A stretch of 64,000 nucleotides of DNA from an uncultured Algibacter sp. (GTDB lineage: Bacteria > Bacteroidota > Bacteroidia > Flavobacteriales > Flavobacteriaceae). The position numbers and the translations under genes were made by a program. Shown piece by piece: positions 26,353-33,463 of the stretch. The notes beneath the pieces are model-generated. The model searched no databases, had not been told where the DNA came from, and saw only the letters and a program-made list of their open reading frames with translations. Each line of letters begins with the position of its first letter. Within the stretch, counting starts at the first letter, position 1. Location: assembly GCA_947502405.1 (NCBI GenBank), contig CANMZT010000005.1, positions 124,001 through 188,000 on the forward strand. The letters are read 5' to 3'.

Positions 26353-28539
26353 CTAATCGTCGTCTTCGTTTCCAAATGGTTTAATAATTAGTCCTACACT
26401 AAATATAAAACCATCTGTAGGTGCATAAATCTCTGGAAAAACAGGATTTTCGTGTGGTGGTAAAACCAAAGGTGAAAACCTGCTTTGTCTTCTGTCTGTA
26501 AAGTTTTCAAAATTTACAAATACACTTCCTAATTTAAAGTTACGCATAACCAATAAACCCATAGTTACAAAATCTGTGGTTTCAGTACCATTAGATAAAA
26601 ACTGTTTTCCTGTATAGTAGGTTTCATAACCTATTCTCCACTTATCAGATTCGTACATTAAAACACTACCTGCATTATGTTTTGCGGTTAATGGCTTCTG
26701 TGGATTACCAGGTAAATAATTTAGTTTGGTATCAATAAGCGCATAGTTTAAAAACCATCTAAAGCCTTTGTATGTAAATTTTATATTTGTTTCTGCTCCT
26801 TTACTAAAAATTTCATCTGGTGCATTTTCAAACTGAAATAATCCGTTATCTGTTGAATTTAAAAGCAATCCATCATTAATAGCAGTAACATAGAATAATT
26901 GATTTACAGAAAAACCAATCTCATCAGATAAGCGGGTTTGATAGTTTACATCGAAATTAACACCATAAGAACGTTCTGCATCTACTGTAGATTTATCTAT
27001 TGCAAGTACATTTTCAAAATTGATATACTCTGCTTCCTCTGTGAAAATATCTGGAATTTTATACCCTAAACCTCCACCAATTCTACTTGAAAATCCACTA
27101 TTATTCTTATATAATAATGAAATTCTTGGTAATGGGAAGAATCCGAAATCGTTATTATAATCTGCTCTTAACCCTGTTTCTAATATCCAATTATCTGAAA
27201 TATCGTAGATATTATTTGCAAAAGCTCCAAAGGTCACATCTTTTTGGTCACGTTGTAGCGGTGCATTATCGTTTTCATCAAAGTTTGATGTATATAGATT
27301 AGCTCCAATTATCCAATCCGTTTTTTCTGATGCTTTGGTATATGTGATTTCAGTAAACGTGTTTGTTTGCTGACCATCAAAATTAAAATCAGGAACAGTT
27401 AAGTTTCTATCGAAAAATGAAATACTATTTTTAAATTGTAACGAGCTAATAGAATCTAATTGCGTTTGATACACCAATTGACTACTTAATCGTTTTGAAT
27501 TGTTTTCTTCAGTATATTGATGTATGCCATTTTCTCCACTTTCAATTTTGGTAATATCTCCACCAATTCTATCGTCGTACGTTCCGTTTAATCCAAACCA
27601 AAGTGTTGTTTTATCTGATGGATAATAAAACAGTTTAGGATTAAAAGAAATTGATGTTGTTTTTGGTAGGTTGCTAAAACCATCATCTTCTGGGTCGTAT
27701 GCTTTTTGATAATGACTAGAACCATAAAGTGAAACACCAAATTTTTCATTTCGTTTACTGTAAAAGATATTGGCTGTACTTCCTAACGCTTGTGTCTGCG
27801 TAAGCATTATATCTAATGCAGGTTCTTCGTCTGGTGTTTTAGATACCATATTTACTAATCCTGCAATAGCACCTCCACCGTAAAGTGTTGATGAACTTCC
27901 TTTAATAATCTCAAATTGTTGTAAGTCTAAAGGTGGTATTTGTAAAATACTTAATCCACTTGAAAAACCACCATATAATGGAAATCCATCTCTTAAGAGC
28001 TGTGTATACCTACCATCCAATCCTTGAATACGAATATTGGTACTCCCACTACTTAATGATGTTTGTTGCATCTGTATTCCTGTACTTTCACGAAGCACCA
28101 TAGAAATATTAGTAGGGTTCATTATTGCTTTTTCTCCTAATTCCTCTGCACCGATAAACTCGATACGTGTAGGTATTTTTCGTACTGTTCTTGTGCTTCT
28201 TGTAGATTGCAGTACTACAGCATCTAATTGATTTCCGCCCTCTTTTAGTTTAAACACTAATTTATTATTACTTGGAATTTGAATTGTTGTCTCAAATGTT
28301 TCAAAACCTAAAAAGGAAATTATTATTTGATGCTGACCGTCTGGTATTTCTGTAAATTCTGCAATACCATCAAAATTAGTTACAGCACCTTTTTCTAATG
28401 CTTCAAAGTAAACCGTAGCCCCCATTAAAGGCTCGTTTTCAGCCTCTGTAATAACTTTTATTTGTATATCTGATGTTTGTGCCTTTAGCGATAGGCAAAG
28501 TATTAAAATGAGCTTAATGCTCAATATGTATTTATTCAT
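26353..28539 (-). CDS. TonB-dependent outer-membrane receptor
   Basis: 728 residues with signal peptide, a carboxypeptidase-regulatory-like domain (about 22-95: AENEPLMGATVYFEALEKG), a plug domain (about 115-240: GSTNIRIQGLDGRY, GSSSTLYGGGAIAGLVN) and a beta-barrel ending in KPFGN with a short acidic tail. No SusD partner follows, so it is more like a metal or siderophore receptor than a glycan one. It is next to a Fur-type regulator inside a metal-efflux island. Why an import receptor sits with exporters is open; it may take up a metal chelate, or secrete or sense. Confidence 0.9.
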   Translation of the reverse strand: MNKYILSIKLILILCLSLKAQTSDIQIKVITEAENEPLMGATVYFEALEKGAVTNFDGIAEFTEIPDGQHQIIISFLGFETFETTIQIPSNNKLVFKLKEGGNQLDAVVLQSTRSTRTVRKIPTRIEFIGAEELGEKAIMNPTNISMVLRESTGIQMQQTSLSSGSTNIRIQGLDGRYTQLLRDGFPLYGGFSSGLSILQIPPLDLQQFEIIKGSSSTLYGGGAIAGLVNMVSKTPDEEPALDIMLTQTQALGSTANIFYSKRNEKFGVSLYGSSHYQKAYDPEDDGFSNLPKTTSISFNPKLFYYPSDKTTLWFGLNGTYDDRIGGDITKIESGENGIHQYTEENNSKRLSSQLVYQTQLDSISSLQFKNSISFFDRNLTVPDFNFDGQQTNTFTEITYTKASEKTDWIIGANLYTSNFDENDNAPLQRDQKDVTFGAFANNIYDISDNWILETGLRADYNNDFGFFPLPRISLLYKNNSGFSSRIGGGLGYKIPDIFTEEAEYINFENVLAIDKSTVDAERSYGVNFDVNYQTRLSDEIGFSVNQLFYVTAINDGLLLNSTDNGLFQFENAPDEIFSKGAETNIKFTYKGFRWFLNYALIDTKLNYLPGNPQKPLTAKHNAGSVLMYESDKWRIGYETYYTGKQFLSNGTETTDFVTMGLLVMRNFKLGSVFVNFENFTDRRQSRFSPLVLPPHENPVFPEIYAPTDGFIFSVGLIIKPFGNEDDD

Positions 28540-28587
28540 TGAATTATAATTGTAATTAACTAAATAATTGATTTAAATCGTATTACT

Positions 28588-28905
28588 TTAGCTTATTACT
28601 TGTGGCGGTTGCCAAATGTTGGAAAGGAAATTGTACCTATAGATAGATTGATATGTAGAAATTAACTCTGTTGAAATTTCAATATTGAGTTTTAAATCAA
28701 ATGTCTTGATTGGTACGTAAGTAATTGTCATACCGCAACAATTGCAAATACAAGTTACAGGACAAGAATCGTCGCTATCTTCTTGATGGTTGTGATTAAC
28801 ACTTATTTCGTCTTGATGCTTGTCTTCTATGTTTTGACCATCAGAACAAGGCTTTGCTGAAAGCAATAGTATTATTAAGGATAATATGATTGTTAAAAAT
28901 TTCAC
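28588..28905 (-). CDS. Small Cys/His-rich secreted protein (DUF6660-like)
   Basis: 105 residues. The signal peptide (MKFLTIILSLIILLLSAKPC) is followed by a His/Asp/Glu-rich stretch (VNHNHQEDSDD) and the Cys cluster CPVTCICNCCG. This composition points to a periplasmic or surface metal binder. The DUF6660 label is recalled, not checked. It is the first gene of the minus-strand metal block, 48 bp before the TonB receptor. Confidence 0.72.
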   Translation of the reverse strand: MKFLTIILSLIILLLSAKPCSDGQNIEDKHQDEISVNHNHQEDSDDSCPVTCICNCCGMTITYVPIKTFDLKLNIEISTELISTYQSIYRYNFLSNIWQPPQVIS

Positions 28906-28955
28906 GATTACAAAGATAAAAATTTAATGATGCAATGGTTGTGCAATTATTTTAT

Positions 28956-30467
28956 TTAAGCCACAACTTTAGCTTTCTCCTTTAAAGTTTCAAGATGCTT
29001 TACCATATTGCTTTTACACCATAACTCTCTTGCTAATTTTGGTGGGTGTCCTATCGCTTTAGATAGCTCCTCTTCCATAATAGCTTCGACTACATCCACA
29101 TATTCTTCTGTTGTAGAAATACTATCGTGGATTGTAAATATAGGTACATCTGGATATTCTTCTGATATACGCTTTGCTATAATATTAATCATTAAGTAAC
29201 TTTCAATACTCTGCAATAATCTTGGAAGTAATGTTTTGTCTTTACTTTTAAGTTGTCTAAACACCTCATATACGTATGGGAACATCTCCTTAAACATCTT
29301 CTTTGGTTTTGCATCTTCTTGACCCAAGAATCTATTATCTGTAAATAGCACTTGGAATACTGCTGTTTTAACCTCTTTACGGTTAGCAAATGTTTCTCCC
29401 AATTCCACACCAAAACGGTGCTCTAAAAACTCATAAAGCGTACCACTCACCACAAGATTTATATACTGACTAAACCCACTACTCATAAGTGCTTTATCAA
29501 TATCTCCTAACATAATGTAAGAATCAGTATCGTGGATTTTGATATGTGATATGTTTAATCTATCATCAATCCTACCATCAACCTTATAAATATTATCATT
29601 TATATTATTATAAGAAGAAAATAGCGACTTTTTGGGCTTATCGAATGTGATTGATAACTCTCTTGGTGTATTTGGCTCATTTTTTTGCTCAATCCAAAAC
29701 GAGCGACTCAACAATATAGTGCTTAAATAAGGTTGACTATTTTTTATATCAATCGAAATTAACTTTTGGCTATCATACGTTACCGCATTTCTGATGACAC
29801 TTCGCATATTAGTAAGGTTTGAATGAAAGCGATACACATTATCATCGTGCAACAAATAGTATTCTTCACGACTAATTTTTTCTGCGCTAATTTTTGCGTG
29901 GTTTAATTGTGATATAGGTTCTTTGAATTTTTTTCGACTTCTGTCATAGTCTTTTAACTGCTCGTTATTATCTTTTAATTCAAATTCTTGTGCTAAAAAT
30001 TCATTGACGTAATCAATATCAATTTCTAACTTGTCATTAAACCACTTTGTTAAATAGTCAAGGTGCTTAACAGATGCGTCTCTATTGTTTCGTTCTACTT
30101 TTAGTTTTCTATAAAACGTAAAATCTGTTACAGCTGTGGAAGTAATTGCTGTATTGTAGTCATCTACTAAACGATACCCTTTGGATTTAAAGCCTGGTAT
30201 ATATTGTCCATCAGTCTCAATTATTTTTAAGTCGTGCAATAGATAATCTATGTACTCCTTATAATTGGATATTTTGTCTTGTAAGAGTTTAGAGTTTAAT
30301 GGTACAAAGCCATCAAACATTAAATCTTTGTTATAAAGAGGTAGCGCATTTATTAAGTGAATAATATAAAGTAGCTTATCTCTTTTGCATCCGTATTTTT
30401 TAAAATTCGGTGGATTATCATACATCAATTGGTCGACATCCAAATTCTCTGGTATGTATAATCTCAT
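28956..30467 (-). CDS. Polymerase-like replication protein of the island (family A / single-subunit RNAP palm)
   Basis: 503 residues. Residues 1-105 look like a winged-helix domain (FVPLNSKLLQDKI, YIPGFKSKGYRL). Residues 205-480 carry an ordered set of polymerase motifs: an Arg-rich lead-in (SNLTNMRSVIRNA), motif A at LISIDIKNSQPYL with Asp240, motif B as Arg363-x3-Lys367-x3-Phe371-x3-Phe375, and motif C at IFTIHDSIS with His447-Asp448. Spacing and order match family A DNA polymerases and T7-type RNA polymerases. No 3'-5' exonuclease is present. It overlaps the helix-turn-helix gene by 1 bp. I infer a replicase or initiator-primase of the excised element; activity is unproven. Confidence 0.7.
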   Translation of the reverse strand: MRLYIPENLDVDQLMYDNPPNFKKYGCKRDKLLYIIHLINALPLYNKDLMFDGFVPLNSKLLQDKISNYKEYIDYLLHDLKIIETDGQYIPGFKSKGYRLVDDYNTAITSTAVTDFTFYRKLKVERNNRDASVKHLDYLTKWFNDKLEIDIDYVNEFLAQEFELKDNNEQLKDYDRSRKKFKEPISQLNHAKISAEKISREEYYLLHDDNVYRFHSNLTNMRSVIRNAVTYDSQKLISIDIKNSQPYLSTILLSRSFWIEQKNEPNTPRELSITFDKPKKSLFSSYNNINDNIYKVDGRIDDRLNISHIKIHDTDSYIMLGDIDKALMSSGFSQYINLVVSGTLYEFLEHRFGVELGETFANRKEVKTAVFQVLFTDNRFLGQEDAKPKKMFKEMFPYVYEVFRQLKSKDKTLLPRLLQSIESYLMINIIAKRISEEYPDVPIFTIHDSISTTEEYVDVVEAIMEEELSKAIGHPPKLARELWCKSNMVKHLETLKEKAKVVA

Positions 30468-30730
30468 TATGCACTTTTGTTTTGGGTTAAAATTCCGATT
30501 ACATCATCATACTCATAGTACATAGTTTTACCCATTTTGGTATAAGGTAATGTTCCGTTGATTCGTAAGTTCTGCAACGTACCTGCTGAAATATTTAATA
30601 GTTCACGTACGTCTGCTGATTTTAACCACTTTTTTTGCTCGTTTTGGCTTCCTAAAATTGTCTTAAGTTCTGTAATGATTTCCTGTTTTAGAGTCTTTAA
30701 ATCATCCTTTGTAATTACTTCAAATGTCAT
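30467..30730 (-). CDS. Helix-turn-helix protein (excisionase/MerR-like)
   Basis: 87 residues. An N-terminal coiled-coil-like helix (4-28) is followed by a DNA-binding domain: WLKSADVRELLNISAGTLQN is the helix-turn-helix and LPYTKMGKTMYYEYDDV the wing, as in HTH_17 / excisionase-type proteins. Genes of this type are typical of Bacteroidota mobile elements, where they control excision or replication. It is coupled to the polymerase-like gene (1-bp overlap), which suggests it acts with that protein at an origin. Confidence 0.85.
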   Translation of the reverse strand: MTFEVITKDDLKTLKQEIITELKTILGSQNEQKKWLKSADVRELLNISAGTLQNLRINGTLPYTKMGKTMYYEYDDVIGILTQNKSA

Positions 30731-30854
30731 TCTATATAAAAAATATTAATAGGTATTAACTACCTGATTTCTAACATACAATATACGCCAAAATCACCTT
30801 TTTTAAATGAAAAGTTATTGACAGTTATTAACGAAATAGATGAACTTTTTAACA

Positions 30855-30882
30855 AGAAACTACCTGTATTACAGGCAGTTTC
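30855..30882. promoter_or_regulatory. Hairpin between integrase and HTH gene
   Basis: GAAACT-A-CCTGT and ACAGG-C-AGTTTC pair over 11 bp with one mismatch and a 3-nt loop. It follows the integrase stop and precedes the HTH gene. AACTACCTG recurs about 100 bp away at 30757. With no clear T-run it may be an operator or origin element rather than a terminator. Confidence 0.45.
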
Positions 30883-30913
30883 ACGTATAAATCACTATTT
30901 TTAGATTAAATTG

Positions 30914-32164
30914 TTATTGGGCTATCTTATTGGTGTTTGGTCGAGTATTTTTATCAGCAAACTTTTGTTTTAAAATTGCCATATCATCACTTACTTTTCT
31001 ATCCAATATTTTAGCATAATGCTGTGTCGTTTTAAGTGATTTATGACCTAACATTTTGCTTACTGATTCCATTGGTACACCATTAGACAATGTTACAGTA
31101 GTTGCAAACGTATGACGAGCTAAATGGGTGGTTAAGTTTTTATTGATACCACACAAGTCTGCTATCTCTTTTAAATAGGCATTAGACTTTTGATTGCTTA
31201 ATACAGGAAGTAAAACATCTTTTGTAACTGCCTCTGGATGGCTCTCGTATTTCTTTATAATCTCTAAAGCAGTTGGAAGTAGTGGAATATTACTGCGTGT
31301 ATCGGTTTTAGTACGCTTTGTCTTTATCCATTTATCACCATCAATACCAAATACCAAATTATCTTTCGAGAGCTTCTTAACGTCGCTATATGCTAAACCT
31401 GTAAAACAACAGAATATAAAAATATCTCTTACTTGCTCTAAACGATTAGTGTGTAATTCTTTTTCGAGCATTGTTTGTATTTCTTCTTCTGAAAGAAATT
31501 GACGTTCTACTTCTTTTAAACGCACTTTATAATTTAGAAATGGGTCTTTTTTAATCCAATCATTGGCTATTGCAATACGTACTATCTTTTTAAAATTCTT
31601 GATGTACTTGATTGTACTGTTATGTCCGCAGTTTCTAACGGTTTTTAAATAGAACTCAAAATCTGTAATATACTTGTGGTCTATTCTGTTTACTGGTATA
31701 TCACTTACATTGTATTGATGTTGCATAAACTCTTGCAGATGCTTACATACTGTTTTATAACGCTCTAAAGTGCCTGCCGAAAACTCTCTACCAACTAATT
31801 TTTTAACTTGCTTGTTGTGATTGTTAAAGATGGTTATTAGTGTTCTTTGTTTTTCCTCAACGCCTAAAAACTTGTTTTTAAGGGTTTCAGTTGTAACCTC
31901 TTTGTTATCTTGAATTAAGTCTCTTTGGCTTTGATATACTTTTGTAGTTAGCGAATCTAAATAGGCATTTAGTTCTCGTATATCTTCTGTTCTTCCAATA
32001 GCTTTATTGGCTTCAACGCTCCATTTCTCAATCTCAATGGTACGTTTTGTACTAATCTCTGTACGCTTACCATCTATGGTAATACGTAGGTAAATAGGGC
32101 ATTTGCCCTGTGCATCTACTTTACTCTTTTTTAAGTAGAATAATAATCCAAATGTTTTGTTCAT
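30914..32164 (-). CDS. Tyrosine site-specific integrase of the island
   Basis: 416 residues: an arm-binding N-terminal domain (1-100), SAM-like core-binding domain (about 105-210) and catalytic domain (220-400). Catalytic residues visible are Lys in the RTKT turn (283-287), His347-x-x-Arg350 (HLARH), His374 (LGHKS) and the nucleophile Tyr383 (QHYAKI). The first catalytic Arg is absent: TGLAYSD has Ala258 where TGLRxSD is usual. CTnDOT-type integrases also lack this Arg, so it is likely active. It lies 236 bp from the tRNA-Ser 3' end, with a GGTCACC box directly before its start codon. Confidence 0.94.
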   Translation of the reverse strand: MNKTFGLLFYLKKSKVDAQGKCPIYLRITIDGKRTEISTKRTIEIEKWSVEANKAIGRTEDIRELNAYLDSLTTKVYQSQRDLIQDNKEVTTETLKNKFLGVEEKQRTLITIFNNHNKQVKKLVGREFSAGTLERYKTVCKHLQEFMQHQYNVSDIPVNRIDHKYITDFEFYLKTVRNCGHNSTIKYIKNFKKIVRIAIANDWIKKDPFLNYKVRLKEVERQFLSEEEIQTMLEKELHTNRLEQVRDIFIFCCFTGLAYSDVKKLSKDNLVFGIDGDKWIKTKRTKTDTRSNIPLLPTALEIIKKYESHPEAVTKDVLLPVLSNQKSNAYLKEIADLCGINKNLTTHLARHTFATTVTLSNGVPMESVSKMLGHKSLKTTQHYAKILDRKVSDDMAILKQKFADKNTRPNTNKIAQ

Positions 32165-32167
32165 TCT

Positions 32168-32300
32168 GGTGACCTTTAATTATACATTAATTTACAAAAT
32201 ATCGAGGTCTTTTAATTAATTTATATTGCTGATTTATAAACAGTTATAAACAATTAGGTGACCTGATTAAGGTTTAAAAAAGGTCACTTAATAGGTCACC
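32168..32300. repeat. Right arm-type GGTCACC cluster
   Basis: GGTCACTTAATAGGTCACC at 32282-32300 mirrors the left-end repeat. Inverted GGTGACC copies lie at 32257-32263 and at 32168-32174, the last only 4 bp upstream of the integrase ATG. Confidence 0.7.
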
Positions 32301-32346
32301 AACAGAATGGTATTTAATACATATTTTGATGTTTTGGGTAAAATAA

Positions 32347-32379
32347 AAAGTCCCATAAACATTGAGTTTACAGGACTTT
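32347..32379 (-). terminator. Terminator downstream of tRNA-Ser
   Basis: On the minus strand AAAGTCC...GGACTTTTTATTTT forms a 7-bp stem with inner GTAAAC/GTTTA pairing and a T-rich tail. It is element-derived and replaces the ancestral terminator now at the left border. Confidence 0.7.
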
Positions 32380-32399
32380 CGTCGATTTTGAATAAATCT

Positions 32400-32487
32400 T
32401 GGCGGAGAAAGAGGGATTCGAACCCCCGGAGGTGTGACCCTCAACAGTTTTCAAGACTGCCGCATTCGACCACTCTGCCATTTCTCC
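32400..32487 (-). tRNA. tRNA-Ser(UGA)
   Basis: 88 nt including an encoded CCA. The acceptor stem is GGAGAAA/TTTCTCC, the D-arm region TGGCAGAGTGGTCGAATGC, the anticodon TGA in CTTGAAAAC, then a long class-II variable arm and the T-loop GGTTCGAATCC. The 3' CCA (32400-32402) lies in the element-side sequence. It is the integration target of the island. Confidence 0.95.
32402..32414. other. Right attachment site (attR) core
   Basis: GCGGAGAAAGAGG, identical to 11708-11720, forms the 3' end of tRNA-Ser. A reconstructed attB would join the left-border terminator directly to this tRNA end. Confidence 0.8.
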
Positions 32488-32504
32488 TTGAGTGCCTCAT
32501 CAAG

Positions 32505-32522
32505 TCTCGATAACTATCGGGA
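32505..32522. repeat. Imperfect palindrome in the tRNA-Ser 5' leader
   Basis: TCTCGATAACTATCGGGA resembles the perfect palindrome TCCCGATAGCTATCGGGA at 43750-43767, so it is probably a copy of the same short repeat. It lies between the tRNA promoter and the mature 5' end. Confidence 0.5.
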
Positions 32523-32538
32523 TGCCTGAATGCGGGTG

Positions 32539-32569
32539 CAAATATAATGTCCTTTTTCATTCTATCAAA
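32539..32569 (-). promoter_or_regulatory. Promoter of tRNA-Ser
   Basis: On the minus strand TTTG (32566-32569), a 19-bp spacer and TATATTTG (32539-32546) match the Bacteroidota promoter consensus exactly, about 50 bp before the tRNA. Confidence 0.75.
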
Positions 32570-32688
32570 TAAAAATCTAACTTTTTCACAATAAATTTCA
32601 AGTATTATCATAAGCATATATTTTATCCCTTAATAGGCTAAAAAAATAACTACAAGCCTTATTTTTGCAAAAACACATTATACCATAA

Positions 32689-33318
32689 ATGGATACAATA
32701 AAACAGCTTAAGTGGCGGTATGCAACAAAAAAATTTGATACCACTAAAACACTATCAAAAGCTAAGTTAGATATTATTACACAAGCATTTAACCTTACAG
32801 CTACATCGTTTGGCTTGCAAACCATAAAGCTGGTTGTTATAGAAAATAAGGATATTAGAGCGTCTTTGGTAGCACCCGCATTCGGACAAAAACAAGTTCA
32901 AGACGCATCACATTTACTAGTAATTTGTGTCCAAAAAAATATCGAAGATAAAGATGTAACAAACTATTATAACAGCATTAAATCCATACGCAATACTCCA
33001 GAGTCTATATTAAAACCTTACCGAGAAGATTTAATTAAAATGATGCAAGGTAAAACGGTAAAAGAACGTCAGCAATGGTCAACCAACCAAGCCTATATTG
33101 CCCTAGGAAATTTAATGACCGTTTGTGCTATCGAAGGTGTAGATGCATGCCCCATGGAAGGATTTTTACCAAACAAATACGACGAAATTCTTAAATTAGA
33201 CAAAAAAGGATTAAAGTCAGTATTACTTCTTCCAATAGGTTATCGTGCCGGAGACGACATATTTTCTAAATTCGCAAAAGTTAGAAAACCAATAGAAGAA
33301 GCAGTAATTAAAATATAA
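32689..33318 (+). CDS. NAD(P)H-dependent nitroreductase-family oxidoreductase
   Basis: 209 residues, the usual length. WRYATKKFD at the start is the FMN-phosphate-binding motif (the R of RRSxRxF). QWSTNQAYIALGNLM and MEGFLPNKYDEIL follow the NfsB-type pattern. FMN enzymes of this kind reduce quinones, nitro compounds or flavin. A TATTTTTG -7 element lies at 32660-32667. It is a single gene, the first chromosomal gene beyond the tRNA. Confidence 0.9.
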   Translation: MDTIKQLKWRYATKKFDTTKTLSKAKLDIITQAFNLTATSFGLQTIKLVVIENKDIRASLVAPAFGQKQVQDASHLLVICVQKNIEDKDVTNYYNSIKSIRNTPESILKPYREDLIKMMQGKTVKERQQWSTNQAYIALGNLMTVCAIEGVDACPMEGFLPNKYDEILKLDKKGLKSVLLLPIGYRAGDDIFSKFAKVRKPIEEAVIKI

Positions 33319-33325
33319 AGCATTT

Positions 33326-33425
33326 GGGCGTTACCACAAGGGTCGGGCTTTCGGTAGTCGCTTTTTTGTGTTGCATAGGTGCAACAACACAAAAAGAGCT
33401 TCAACAAAACCTCAATCCCTAACGC
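33326..33425. repeat. Dispersed intergenic repeat, copy 1
   Basis: Begins GGGCGTTACC, continues AAGGGTCGGGCTTTC and ends TCAATCCCTAACGC. The ends GCGTTA/TAACGC are complementary. An inner hairpin TTTTTGTGTTG...CAACAACACAAAAA fills the middle. Related to 43735-43842 and 52831-52911. Confidence 0.75.
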
Positions 33426-33463
33426 AAAGTGTAGGTCCATTTCAACATTAAAGAACATACAAT

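Larger units (their letters stand above)
11708..32414. mobile_element. About 20.7-kb tRNA-Ser-integrated metal-resistance island
   Basis: Borders are the 13-bp direct repeat GCGGAGAAAGAGG at 11708-11720 and at 32402-32414; the right copy is the 3' end of tRNA-Ser. Just inside each border lies GGTCAC(C/T)TAATAGGTCACC. A tyrosine integrase is next to the tRNA end, pointing inward. Other element functions are a helix-turn-helix protein, a polymerase-like protein, a small putative DNA-binding protein at the far left and a non-coding structured tract. The cargo is a 15-kb metal-efflux block on the minus strand. I found no relaxase, coupling protein or type IV secretion gene, so it is not a self-transmissible ICE as seen here; it may use a helper or phage-like route. 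Confidence 0.85.

Noticed and set aside
11708-32414. Conjugative element (ICE)
   Set aside because: No relaxase, coupling protein or type IV secretion gene could be found between the att sites.
32307-32513. Plus-strand open frame over the tRNA-Ser region
   Set aside because: It is the antisense of the tRNA (giving the familiar RKRDSNPRR reading), not a gene.
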